Source of the DNA: Clostridium sp. TW13
GTDB lineage: Bacteria > Bacillota > Clostridia > Clostridiales > Clostridiaceae
Length of the DNA: 64,000 nucleotides
Reading direction: 5' to 3'
NCBI RefSeq assembly: GCF_024345225.1
Contig: NZ_BROD01000001.1
Coordinates: forward strand, 2,552,362 to 2,616,361
Under the pieces are notes generated by a model. It was not told the origin of the DNA, did not search any database, and saw only the letters and a list, made by a program, of their open reading frames with translations. The translations under genes and the position numbers were made by a program. Positions 44,182-53,433 of the stretch are shown piece by piece. Within the stretch, counting starts at the first letter, position 1, and the number at the start of each line of letters is the position of its first letter.

Positions 44182-45057
44182 TTATTCTTTTACTGAACCT
44201 ATTGTTAATCCTCCAATGATATACTTTGAACAGAATAAGAACACTATCATTATTGGTACCATTGATAGAGCAACGCAAACATTTATTGCTCCAAAGTCAG
44301 TTTGATATGTTCCCTTTGCCAAAGCTGTCATTATTGGTACTGTAAATTTACTTTCATCATTTAAAACAATTAATGGTATCAAATAAGTGTTCCAACTTCC
44401 TATAAACGTAAATATAGACATAGTTGCTACTGCTGGTGTTATAATTGGCAACACTATTTTATTAAATATTTTAAATTCTCCACATCCATCTATTCTTGCT
44501 GCTTCAATTAAGGCATCAGGAACGGTAGATGCTATATACTGTTTAATAAAGAACACTATATTAGCAGTTGCTATTGCTGGAATAATAAGTGCCCATTGTG
44601 AATTCATTAAATGTAAAGTTTTGCAAACCTTGACAAATCCAAGCATACCTAATTGTGGTGGAATCATTAATGCACCTAATACTAATGCAAATAATACCTT
44701 GTCACCTTTAAATCTATATTTTGAAAAACCATATGCAGTTAAAGCTCCAAAATATGCTGCTACAATTGTAGTTGCAGTTGAAATAAATAAACTATTCTTA
44801 AATCCTACCCAGATATTAACTCTGCCACCTAACCTATTATAGTTATTAAAAAACTCTGTTCCTGGAAGGAATGATAAAGTAGATGCTACATCCTGATTAC
44901 TCCTAGTACAATTTATTATCATAATATAGAAAGGTGTAAAACAAACAATTGCTAATAATATTAAAACAATGTATGCAATTAGAGTCTTTATACTGAATTT
45001 CTTATGAGTAGTAGCTCTAGTAGTATTAATGTTTAAAGCTGTATTCTTTTCTCCCAT
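44182..45057 (-). CDS. Carbohydrate ABC permease, MalG type
   Basis: A 291-residue permease with six membrane helices. The EAA loop is ALIEAARIDGCGEFKIFNKIVLP, and the family end is GGLTIGSVKE. It pairs with the MalF-type permease 12 bp upstream to import a sugar or oligosaccharide. No ATPase gene is nearby; such systems in Firmicutes commonly share a general MsmX-type ATPase. Confidence 0.92.
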   Translation of the reverse strand: MGEKNTALNINTTRATTHKKFSIKTLIAYIVLILLAIVCFTPFYIMIINCTRSNQDVASTLSFLPGTEFFNNYNRLGGRVNIWVGFKNSLFISTATTIVAAYFGALTAYGFSKYRFKGDKVLFALVLGALMIPPQLGMLGFVKVCKTLHLMNSQWALIIPAIATANIVFFIKQYIASTVPDALIEAARIDGCGEFKIFNKIVLPIITPAVATMSIFTFIGSWNTYLIPLIVLNDESKFTVPIMTALAKGTYQTDFGAINVCVALSMVPIMIVFLFCSKYIIGGLTIGSVKE

Positions 45058-45069
45058 ATTTCGTACCTC

Positions 45070-45963
45070 CTACTCACTTTCCTGTTTTCTATTAATAAAC
45101 TTATAGACGATAACAACCATAATTGTAATAATAACAAATAATCCTGTTCCTATAGTTGCACCATATCCATAATTGTAATTTCTAAATGCTGTATTATATA
45201 AGTACATAACCATTGTCAATATAGAACCTTGTGGTGATCCGTCACCATTGGTTAATACGAATGGTACATCAAACATAATCATACCACCAATAAGTGAAGT
45301 AATTATATTATATAAAACCGTTGGCCTAATTAATGGTAAAGTTATATTAGTAAGCATTTGCCTACTATTTGCTCCATCAACTACTGCTGCTTCTATAACA
45401 TCTTGAGATATAGCTTGTATACCTGCCATAAATATAATCATACTATATCCAAACCACATCCACCAATTTATGAATGCTACTATCACAGGTGTTGCAGTTG
45501 TACTTTGAAGCCAGTTGACATTTGAACTAATTAAATGAAGACCTACTAATATCTTATTTAAAGCTCCGCATTGCCAGTCCATAATAAATGTGAAAAGCAC
45601 TGCTACTGAAGACATTGTTACCAAGTTAGGTAAATAGAAAATAGCTCTAAAGAAGCCTTTTCCTTTCAATTTTGATTGTATTAACACAACCGCTAAAATT
45701 AGTGCACAAAGCATTTGTGGTATTATACATAGTAACCACATATAAAGTGTGTTACCAATACTTGCAAAGAAGAACTTATCTTCAAATAATCTTGTGTAAT
45801 TTTGAAGTCCTACAAACTTCGGAGTTCCTGTACCTTTATATTTAGTAAAACTTAAATAAAAAGTATATAATATTGGGAACACTCCAAAAATAAAGAAAGT
45901 AATAAAATAAGGTGCTATAAATAGATATCCCCATTTTCCTTTATTAATTTTACTCTTTTTCAC
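45070..45963 (-). CDS. Carbohydrate ABC permease, MalF type
   Basis: A 297-residue permease with six helices: FIAPYFITFFIFGVFPILYTF at the start, EAA loop QDVIEAAVVDGANSRQMLTN. It lies between the solute-binding protein and MalG-type genes. A GC-rich hairpin upstream (46018-46052) probably lowers expression relative to the binding protein. Confidence 0.92.
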   Translation of the reverse strand: MKKSKINKGKWGYLFIAPYFITFFIFGVFPILYTFYLSFTKYKGTGTPKFVGLQNYTRLFEDKFFFASIGNTLYMWLLCIIPQMLCALILAVVLIQSKLKGKGFFRAIFYLPNLVTMSSVAVLFTFIMDWQCGALNKILVGLHLISSNVNWLQSTTATPVIVAFINWWMWFGYSMIIFMAGIQAISQDVIEAAVVDGANSRQMLTNITLPLIRPTVLYNIITSLIGGMIMFDVPFVLTNGDGSPQGSILTMVMYLYNTAFRNYNYGYGATIGTGLFVIITIMVVIVYKFINRKQESE

Positions 45964-46017
45964 ACATCTTTCCCCCTAACATCCTTATTTTCCCTTGAAG
46001 TCGCTTTTAAAAAATTT

Positions 46018-46052
46018 GAGAAGGTATGGGGCCTATGCCCCATAAACTTCTC
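46018..46052 (-). terminator. Intra-operon hairpin between binding protein and permeases
   Basis: A 14-15-bp imperfect stem GAGAAG...GGGG / CCCC...CTTCTC with a 6-base loop, then AAATTTTTT on the minus strand. It is likely a partial terminator that sets a higher level of binding protein than permease. Confidence 0.75.
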
Positions 46053-46059
46053 ATTTTTT

Positions 46060-47397
46060 CTACTCTACCTTAAGATCTGGGAAATCTGATTTAACTTTTT
46101 CCTTGAATTTCTTATACATATCATCTTTAGATATCTTACCAGCTAAGAAACTTGCCATATTATCATCAAAAGCAGCTGTAATTCTATCATCATATTGAGT
46201 GAATAACTTACCATTGATTGTATCTAGAGATGGTTTGAATACTGCATATGGATTTTGATTGAATGTCTTATTAACATCACCACTAGTTGCTAACTCATTA
46301 ATAAGATCAACATTGTTCATGAAGTCGCCTCTGTCTTTACTCCATTGTTTCATTTGATCTTTATCAGCTGTCATGAACTTTACAAATAACCATGCTAATT
46401 CTTTGTTTTTACTCTTGCTGTATACACCTAACCAAGTTCCACCCCAGCAATATGATATAGGAGATTTAGCAATTCCCCATAGACCCTTATCTTTTCTCTT
46501 AGCATCATTACATTCAACTATATTAGCGATTCCCCAAGTTGGAATTGCATAAGCAAAAGCGTCATTTCCTGCTATTCCTGCTGACCATGGTTGAGCCCAT
46601 TGTTCTTGACCTGTTTCTAATCCTTCTGATCTATAAGTCTTTGCCATATCAACATACTTGTCTATCATTGGATCAACAGTTAATTTTCCATCCTTAACCC
46701 ATCCATCTGTTCTTGCTCCAAAGTATATTTTTTCAAGTTCTTGTCTACTTGCAAAGAACTTAACTTTACCAGCACTCTTGTCTTTAAGAGTTTTTGCCAT
46801 TTCTAAAAGTTTTTCAGGTGTAGACATCATTTCTGAAATCTTATCTGGATCATCAGTTCCAAAATATTGTTTTGCAATTTCTCTCTTGTATCCTATACCA
46901 CCTGGTGTTACTTGATAAGTTAATGCTCTTATCTTTCCACTATCATCACGTCCAATATCTACAGTTGCAGGAACCATTTTCTTAGCGATTTCATCTGCAT
47001 TAAATGGTGCTTGAGATAAATCTGCAAATGCACCTTCTAAGTTTACAAATCTCTTAACTACAGCGGACTCTCCACAGAATACATCTGGCATATCTCCACC
47101 ATTTGCTAATGTTTGTGTAATTTTATTTTGATATGCTTGATCCTTATCAGGTATTACTTGTAAATTTACTTTTACATTAGGATATTTTTTTGTGAACGCT
47201 GCTACTATTGCAGGACTTTCATCCTTATTAAAATGCCAGAAAGTAATCTCTCCCTTATAATCCTCAGGCTTCTTTTCAGTGAAATTTGTTGCCTGTCCAT
47301 CATTTTTCTTTTCATCTGCGGATCCACATCCAGCAAATGCTCCTGTTACTACTGCTAGAGTAGCAATTAAACAAATAACCTTTTTTAACCCCTTCAT
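46060..47397 (-). CDS. Sugar ABC solute-binding lipoprotein
   Basis: A 445-residue family 1 binding protein. The signal peptide ends in lipobox FAGC with C24 as the lipid anchor. EITFWHFNKDESPAIVAAFTKKYPNV opens the mature fold. The sugar is not readable; neighbouring glucan enzymes make an oligosaccharide plausible. It is the first gene of the importer operon, behind a promoter with a catabolite-type AAAACGTTTT palindrome. Confidence 0.92.
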   Translation of the reverse strand: MKGLKKVICLIATLAVVTGAFAGCGSADEKKNDGQATNFTEKKPEDYKGEITFWHFNKDESPAIVAAFTKKYPNVKVNLQVIPDKDQAYQNKITQTLANGGDMPDVFCGESAVVKRFVNLEGAFADLSQAPFNADEIAKKMVPATVDIGRDDSGKIRALTYQVTPGGIGYKREIAKQYFGTDDPDKISEMMSTPEKLLEMAKTLKDKSAGKVKFFASRQELEKIYFGARTDGWVKDGKLTVDPMIDKYVDMAKTYRSEGLETGQEQWAQPWSAGIAGNDAFAYAIPTWGIANIVECNDAKRKDKGLWGIAKSPISYCWGGTWLGVYSKSKNKELAWLFVKFMTADKDQMKQWSKDRGDFMNNVDLINELATSGDVNKTFNQNPYAVFKPSLDTINGKLFTQYDDRITAAFDDNMASFLAGKISKDDMYKKFKEKVKSDFPDLKVE

Positions 47398-47437
47398 AAA
47401 AATCCTCCTTGTATAATTGTTTTTTCTTTATGACCTT

Positions 47438-47466
47438 ATTATATTAAAACGTTTTCTGGTTTTAAA
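47438..47466 (-). promoter_or_regulatory. Promoter with CcpA-type site for the sugar ABC operon
   Basis: TATAAT (47438-47443), a 17-base spacer and TTTAAA (47461-47466). Inside the spacer lies AGAAAACGTTTTAA, a near match to the catabolite-response consensus with a perfect AAAACGTTTT core (47446-47455). The poor -35 suggests an activator, perhaps the YesN-type regulator. Confidence 0.55.
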
Positions 47467-47506
47467 TGGATAGATTTGCTTTTTAGGGTATTATATTGAA
47501 CAAAAA

Positions 47507-47541
47507 AAGTGAAAAACTTTGCAGAGCAAAATTTTTCACTT
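47507..47541 (-). terminator. Terminator of the sensing operon
   Basis: A 16-base stem AAGTGAAAAACTTTGC / GCAAAATTTTTCACTT (one mismatch), followed on the minus strand by TTTTTTTG. It overlaps the end of the response regulator gene. Confidence 0.88.
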
Positions 47542-48808
47542 ATTGGACATAAGTATTCTTATAATCAGAAGGGGTTAACCCTGTATATTTCTTGAATATC
47601 TTAGAAAAGTAATGAGCATCCTTAATTCCCACCATATCTGCTATCTCATAATATTTGTAGTTATTTTCTTTCAATAAAGCTTTCGCCTTTTCAATTCTAA
47701 TTTCATTTAAGTAATCCACAAAATTTTTTCCAGTCTCTTTAGCAAACAATCTACTTAGATAAAAAGAACTAATGTTATTATATTCAGCCATTTCATTAAG
47801 TGTAATATTATTTTTATAATTCTTGTTCAAATAATCTACTGTATTCTTTATTACCAAAGGCATAAATATAGCTTTGTCTGGTGTTTCTCTTTTTTCTGAT
47901 ATTTCATCTTTATTAATGTCTAAACACTGATTATATTCAGATTTAGGTCCTAAATATTTTACAGCTTGCTTAAAATATACACTCAACCTAAATAAGTCTT
48001 GTCCATGATCACTGATTCCAGCTGATATCTTAAAGTTATAATATTCATTTATACTTTTGATCAATTCATTCAACTTTCCTTCTGTTTCCTGCATCAATAT
48101 ATCTTTATCACTGCTACTTATAATGTAGACAAATTTGTTATATGATATTTTAACTGAAAACACATCGCAATGTTTTTTAAATGTGTCATAAAACAAATCA
48201 CTTATTCCTTGCAATCTAAAGCTGGTACATTCATTATCAAGATTGCTAATTTCAATTGCCACAACTCTATAATTCTCTATATTTAAATTACAAAGTTTGA
48301 GTTCGTCTGCAATACTGCCTGTTTGTGAAGTAGCATTAAGCAATAAATCATACAATAATTTTTGTCTTAACGCTACTGTTGAATCTTCGGCATTTTTCCT
48401 CAATGTATCCACTTCATTTTCTTTTTTCTTTTCTTCTTCAATTTGATTAATAGCTCTTTGCACCACATTTACAATATCCACAACTTTTGATGGCTTTAAA
48501 ATATAATCAAATGCTCCAAGCTTAATGGCACTTTGCATATATTCAAAATCTCTATAGCCTGACAATATGATTATTTTGCATTTCTTATCTATATCTTTAA
48601 TGTATTTTATTGCATCAATCCCATTCATTCCTGGCATCCTTATATCAATAATAATCATATCTGGCATATAAGTTTTAACCATTTCTATAGCTTCAATTCC
48701 ATCACAAGCTTCTCCACAAACATTGCATTGTAACTTGTCCCAGTCTACTATGGTTTTGAGTCCTTTTCTTATAATTGCTTCATCATCAACAATTAATATT
48801 TTATACAT
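47540..48808 (-). CDS. YesN-type AraC response regulator
   Basis: A 422-residue regulator. The receiver phosphoacceptor is near D55 in MIIIDIRMPGMNG, and the lysine is in DYILKPSKVVDI. A middle helical domain is followed by a C-terminal AraC double helix-turn-helix (NITLNEMAEYNNISSFYLSR, ending KKYTGLTPSDYKN). The start at 48808 has GGAGG seven bases upstream; the ATG at 48814 overlaps the kinase stop but sits too close to it. Its likely target is the sugar ABC operon just downstream. Confidence 0.92.
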   Translation of the reverse strand: MYKILIVDDEAIIRKGLKTIVDWDKLQCNVCGEACDGIEAIEMVKTYMPDMIIIDIRMPGMNGIDAIKYIKDIDKKCKIIILSGYRDFEYMQSAIKLGAFDYILKPSKVVDIVNVVQRAINQIEEEKKKENEVDTLRKNAEDSTVALRQKLLYDLLLNATSQTGSIADELKLCNLNIENYRVVAIEISNLDNECTSFRLQGISDLFYDTFKKHCDVFSVKISYNKFVYIISSSDKDILMQETEGKLNELIKSINEYYNFKISAGISDHGQDLFRLSVYFKQAVKYLGPKSEYNQCLDINKDEISEKRETPDKAIFMPLVIKNTVDYLNKNYKNNITLNEMAEYNNISSFYLSRLFAKETGKNFVDYLNEIRIEKAKALLKENNYKYYEIADMVGIKDAHYFSKIFKKYTGLTPSDYKNTYVQ

Positions 48809-48810
48809 TC

Positions 48811-50604
48811 TCATACCTCCAAACTATGGCTTTCCTTCGCTATTCTAACTTTTACTTTAGTAAAAACATCATATTTACTTTCTATTTCTAAGCCGTATCT
48901 TTCACCATAGAAAAGTTTTATTCTTTTATCTACATTAGTAAGTCCTATACTATCTCCATATCTTCCAGTATCTTCATTGCAATGTATTTTTTCATTTAGC
49001 TCCTCTAATTCTTGTTCAGTCATCCCAACTCCATTATCATATACCTCAACCACTAAATCCTCTTTATCAATATACGCAGTAATTATCAATTTTCCTTTTC
49101 TTATTACCCTTTCAATTCCATGGTTCAACGCATTCTCAACTATTGGTTCTATTAACAGTCTTGGAATATATACCTCTAATGTTTCCGCATCTATATTCTC
49201 CTCAATACTTACTTTATCTACAAACCTTGCTTTAAATATATCTATATAACTGTCCACATACGTTAATTCTTCCTTTAACGGTATAAGCTTATGTCCTCTT
49301 CCTATGCTAGCCTCCATTATATTAGCCAATGCCGTTACTGTGGTACTTATTTCATCTACTCCATTTAGTTGTGCTACCCAATTAATATTTTCCAATGTAT
49401 TAAAAATGAAATGTGGATTTATCTGTGCTTGAAGTGCTTTCAATTGGGCTTCTTTTCTTGTTAACTTTTCTTTATAATTTACATTAAGTAAATAATCAAT
49501 GTTATAAGACATATTATTAAAAGTTTTAGTTAAATAACCAATCTCGTCATTTCTTTTAACTTCAATTTCCGAATGAGTACCATTACTTTCTAAATTCTTC
49601 ATTCCTTCTACTAATTTATCTATAGGCTTTGTAATGTCACTAGCAGTATATCGACTTATAGTTGATAATATAACTATAGAAATCAAAACCATAAATATTG
49701 TGCTGATTCGTAATTCATCTATATCCTTATACAACACATTTAGGCCAATTGAATATACTATCTTCCATTTAGGCTTTTCTACAAATACATACGATACTAA
49801 GGAATTTGTATCCTTATCTATAAAGTAGTTTTCTTTCTGTTGACCTACATTTTCTAATGTTCCAATAATTTTTTTATTATGATTTTTGCTATCAACTATT
49901 ACTTCATTATCTTCAGATAATATAATAATGTTATTTTGAGTTTCTGAGGATAGGCCTTTATATATTGATTCTATATAGTCATTTTTAAACAAAATCACCA
50001 TAAGACCTATAGGTCTAAAATCCTCTCTACTATATATAACTCTAGCAGCATACAGTTGCTGTGGATTATCCTTTATCTTATATGTAATCCACTTAATTCC
50101 ACCATTTGCTGTTTCTGCTCTAGAATTTAAATAGTCATATGGTAAGCTGTCTCTAGGATTAAAATATCCTTTTCTGTTGTTATCAAAATAGACTGAATCT
50201 TGTTTAGTATTTAAAATATAAATTCCTTCTATCCCCTCCCTAGACAAAACTGTATCCCTAAAACGAGACCTAATATACGTAGAATTATTGTATTGCTCTA
50301 ATGGGTCTTTAGGATTATCTTTATCTAAGAAATTATATATGTTATTGTCATAAAGCAGCTGTAAAGTTACTGAATCCATGTCATCAACAAAATTTTCCAC
50401 TCTCATGTCTATCATCTTCAAAATATCTTGTGAATAATTAAAGGATTTATTTTTTATTACTACAGAAGTTTGTCCATAAAATATATACCCAATAAAAGCT
50501 ATTGGGATAATAATTTGAATATAAAAAAGTAATAATAACTTTCTTTTTATAGATAAATTCCTATAATTATTAATAGCTTTTTTAAATAAAATATTTTTCA
50601 TCAT
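48811..50604 (-). CDS. YesM-type sensor histidine kinase
   Basis: A 597-residue kinase with two membrane helices (about 24-44 and 295-315) enclosing a 250-residue Cache-like outer domain. HAMP follows, then the His_kinase domain with ALQAQINPHFIFNTLENINW, and an HATPase (DNGVGMTEQELEE). It overlaps both neighbours by 4 bp, the mark of a tightly coupled operon with the binding protein before it. Confidence 0.93.
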   Translation of the reverse strand: MMKNILFKKAINNYRNLSIKRKLLLLFYIQIIIPIAFIGYIFYGQTSVVIKNKSFNYSQDILKMIDMRVENFVDDMDSVTLQLLYDNNIYNFLDKDNPKDPLEQYNNSTYIRSRFRDTVLSREGIEGIYILNTKQDSVYFDNNRKGYFNPRDSLPYDYLNSRAETANGGIKWITYKIKDNPQQLYAARVIYSREDFRPIGLMVILFKNDYIESIYKGLSSETQNNIIILSEDNEVIVDSKNHNKKIIGTLENVGQQKENYFIDKDTNSLVSYVFVEKPKWKIVYSIGLNVLYKDIDELRISTIFMVLISIVILSTISRYTASDITKPIDKLVEGMKNLESNGTHSEIEVKRNDEIGYLTKTFNNMSYNIDYLLNVNYKEKLTRKEAQLKALQAQINPHFIFNTLENINWVAQLNGVDEISTTVTALANIMEASIGRGHKLIPLKEELTYVDSYIDIFKARFVDKVSIEENIDAETLEVYIPRLLIEPIVENALNHGIERVIRKGKLIITAYIDKEDLVVEVYDNGVGMTEQELEELNEKIHCNEDTGRYGDSIGLTNVDKRIKLFYGERYGLEIESKYDVFTKVKVRIAKESHSLEV

Positions 50605-51911
50605 TTACACAATTCCATATTCTTCTTGTCAAATACTTCCTCAGGGGTTATTTTTCCTTCTAACACATTAGGAAACTTATTTACAACTACATTTTCCCAA
50701 GGTGTTCTCTCAAAATAACTATCTGGAGGACCTATTAACTGTTCTGCATTATCCACTAAAGAATATCCCTTCATTATTAATGTACCATTTTCACCTCTTT
50801 CAAGCCCTTTTATATTACATATACTGCCTGAAGAATCTCTTAATTGCTTGACTACATCTATTGAGGTTAAATATTTTAAAAATTTAATTGAAGCCTCTCT
50901 TTTTTGAGAATCGTCAAAAGCTTTTTTGCTTATATGAAAATTTCCATTACCTATACCATAGATTATTGATTTCTTTGCTGCCTTTCCATCTTTAAAATTA
51001 GGAAAAGGCACCAAATCTACACTCCTATCGTTTGCTGAAACTGCTCCTTCACCTATAAACCAAGATCCCTGAACTATCATTGCTGCTTTTTTATTAAGAA
51101 ATAAATTATTTCTCCCTTTATCATCTAACAAAAATGCATTAGTTGGGAATGCTCCTAAATCATATAATTCCTTCATATATTTCATTGCATCAATATATAC
51201 AGAATCAATTTTATCCCCTTTAAAAGGATTCTTTACTGATTCTTCCCCCCCAAGCTTCATAATAATGTTTTGGTATAAGTAGCTTCCTTCAGGGCTACTA
51301 TTGTAAGCTATAGGAATAATACCATTTTCCTTTAATTTTTTCACAGCAGTTTTCAATTCCTCATATGTTTCAGGAATTTTAATCTTGTAACTATCAAAAA
51401 TATCCTTATTCACAAATAGCCCTTCATATATTACTTCCACTGGAAGTCCATATATTTTATTATCATAGATATTATATTTCAAACCATTCTCTCCAAAGCT
51501 ATTCTTCCAAGTCTTATCTTTACTTAATACATCAGTTAAATCTACAACTTTATCTGCATTTATCAATTTAACAATATCAGTGCCTGGCCAAAGACCAAAT
51601 ACATCTGGATCATTTCCTTGTGCAAAATCTGTTTTTAGCGCAAACAAAAAGTTATCATTTTCCCTTGATTTATTTATTATCTTTATATCTTTGTATTTAC
51701 TTTCAAAGTCAGAAATTATTTTTTCTAGTTGGAAAGAGTGTGTATCCATGCCTCCCCAACTAGTAACCAAAGTTATTTCAGTAATTGGTTTTTCAGAATT
51801 TACATTTTCCTTTGACGTATTTACAACTGTTAACTTCAATATAATAATAAGAAAAATAATAGTTAATATTACACTTAATATAATTTTGCTTAATGTTACC
51901 TTTCTGCTCAT
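50601..51911 (-). CDS. Membrane-anchored solute-binding protein of the sensing operon
   Basis: A 436-residue family 1 sugar-binding protein (ITLVTSWGGMDTHSFQLEKI, GLPVEVIYEGLFVNKDIFD). The N-terminus is an uncleaved-looking helix (ILSVILTIIFLIIILKLTVV) without a lipobox cysteine, unlike the transport lipoprotein at 46060-47397. It is first in the operon binding protein-YesM-YesN, with 4-bp overlaps. It likely presents the sugar to the kinase, as in three-component XylFII-LytS-YesN-type systems. The start at 51911 follows AGAGG by 7 bases. Confidence 0.88.
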   Translation of the reverse strand: MSRKVTLSKIILSVILTIIFLIIILKLTVVNTSKENVNSEKPITEITLVTSWGGMDTHSFQLEKIISDFESKYKDIKIINKSRENDNFLFALKTDFAQGNDPDVFGLWPGTDIVKLINADKVVDLTDVLSKDKTWKNSFGENGLKYNIYDNKIYGLPVEVIYEGLFVNKDIFDSYKIKIPETYEELKTAVKKLKENGIIPIAYNSSPEGSYLYQNIIMKLGGEESVKNPFKGDKIDSVYIDAMKYMKELYDLGAFPTNAFLLDDKGRNNLFLNKKAAMIVQGSWFIGEGAVSANDRSVDLVPFPNFKDGKAAKKSIIYGIGNGNFHISKKAFDDSQKREASIKFLKYLTSIDVVKQLRDSSGSICNIKGLERGENGTLIMKGYSLVDNAEQLIGPPDSYFERTPWENVVVNKFPNVLEGKITPEEVFDKKNMELCK

Positions 51912-52089
51912 GAAATCGCCTCTCGCACACAACGTTTACATTTGAATTTATTTCCTTTTACCTAATTATACTATAATTTATTTCAAAATAAAACAACTTT
52001 TTTGTAATTTTTAACAATGTATATATACATATCCACTCTTAATAGAAAAAATAACTTTAGTGGTACTTATAAAACCTTAGCTATTTTGC

Positions 52090-52095
52090 TATAAT
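52090..52095 (+). promoter_or_regulatory. Extended -10 promoter of alr
   Basis: TTGCTATAAT has the TGN extension to a perfect -10; no good -35 is visible. Confidence 0.5.
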
Positions 52096-52131
52096 CAAGC
52101 TAAACTTAAATAGAAAAGAGGATAAACTTAG

Positions 52132-53295
52132 ATGAATAAAAATTTAGATCTTTTACACCCACTTTGGGCTGAAATTAATTTAGATAATTTTGCTTTTAAT
52201 ATAAATGAAATAAAAGACAGAGTTGCTCCAAGTCAAGTTATTGGAGTAGTAAAGGCCAATGCTTATGGTCATGGGGCTGTTGAAATTTCCAAAACTCTTT
52301 TAGAAAATGGAGTAACAAAATTAGCTGTAGCCAATATTGTTGAAGCTATAGAACTTAGAGAAAGCAACATAGATTGTGAAATATTATTATTAGGAATTAG
52401 CTTAGATTCAACTATAGACTCTTTATTGAAATATAATATAGAGCCCACAATTTCTTCATATGATTTTGCCTTTAAACTAAATAATAGAGCTAAGGAATTA
52501 AATAAAATCTGTAACATACACATAGCTTTAGATACTGGCATGGGAAGAATTGGATTTAGAAAAAGTGAAGAAAGTGTAGAAGAAATTTCTTCAATATGTT
52601 CTATGAGTAATTTAAATATCTGCAGTACATTCTCTCACTTTTCTACAGCTGATTATAAAGATAAAACTTATTCTGAATATCAACTAGATATATATAATTG
52701 GTTCCAAGATAGACTAAAAGAACTTAATTGTTCTTTAGGTGAAAAAAACATTGCCAACAGTGCTGCAATTATAGACTTACCTAAGACTTGCTTTGATAAT
52801 GTAAGACCTGGAATAATTCAATATGGATACTATCCTTCAGAGGAAGTAGAGAAAGAAAACTTAAAGCTTAAACCTGTTCTTACTTGGAAAACTAAAATTG
52901 TACATCTTAAAACCCTTGAAGAAAATAACTTCGTAGGCTACGGCAAAAACTTTCAAACAAAAAAACAAAGTATTATAGCTACCATTCCAGTAGGCTATGG
53001 AGATGGTTATCCAAGAGCTTTATCAAACAAGGGTTACGTAATTATTCACGGTAAGCTTGCTCCAATAGTAGGAAATGTGTGCATGGATCAATGTATGGTT
53101 GATGTAACTGATATAGATGGGGTTAATTTAAATGATGAGGTTATTATCTTAGGTAGAGATAAAGATGTAAAGTTTGACGCAGATGATTTTGCCAAGATAA
53201 CTAACACAATAAATTATGAACCTCTTTGCCTTATAGGAAGAAGAACTGCTAGAGTTTATATAAAAAATAACAAAATTAGCACTATTGTTAAATAA
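52132..53295 (+). CDS. alr: Alanine racemase
   Basis: A 387-residue fold III PLP enzyme that makes D-alanine for peptidoglycan. The PLP lysine is K39 in GVVKANAYGHGAVE; the second catalytic base is the Tyr of VGYGDGYPRALSN, and VGNVCMDQCMVDVTD marks the C-terminal domain. Full length. Transcribed alone with a good terminator; many clostridia carry a second paralogue, so it may be the vegetative or the spore copy. Confidence 0.95.
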   Translation: MNKNLDLLHPLWAEINLDNFAFNINEIKDRVAPSQVIGVVKANAYGHGAVEISKTLLENGVTKLAVANIVEAIELRESNIDCEILLLGISLDSTIDSLLKYNIEPTISSYDFAFKLNNRAKELNKICNIHIALDTGMGRIGFRKSEESVEEISSICSMSNLNICSTFSHFSTADYKDKTYSEYQLDIYNWFQDRLKELNCSLGEKNIANSAAIIDLPKTCFDNVRPGIIQYGYYPSEEVEKENLKLKPVLTWKTKIVHLKTLEENNFVGYGKNFQTKKQSIIATIPVGYGDGYPRALSNKGYVIIHGKLAPIVGNVCMDQCMVDVTDIDGVNLNDEVIILGRDKDVKFDADDFAKITNTINYEPLCLIGRRTARVYIKNNKISTIVK

Positions 53296-53315
53296 CGTTA
53301 TCTTGATTTTTCTAT

Positions 53316-53367
53316 ACAGTAGACAGATTTGTTTTTACATAAAACTGTCTACTGTTTCTATTTTTTT
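53316..53367 (+). terminator. Terminator of alr
   Basis: An 11-bp stem ACAGTAGACAG / CTGTCTACTGT with T-rich tail TTCTATTTTTTT. Confidence 0.88.
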
Positions 53368-53383
53368 AACTAGATACTGAACA

Positions 53384-53429
53384 CAAAAAAGAAAACCATC
53401 TAAATCAATACTTCCATTTAGATGGTTTT
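53384..53429 (-). terminator. Terminator of the mcc operon
   Basis: A 14-bp stem AAAACCATCTAAAT / ATTTAGATGGTTTT, followed on the minus strand by CTTTTTTG. No S-box antisense element is present in this gap. Confidence 0.88.
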
Positions 53430-53433
53430 AACT

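Noticed and set aside
44387-44842. A 151-codon plus-strand frame inside the MalG-type permease gene
   Set aside because: Antisense shadow of a conserved permease without start signals.
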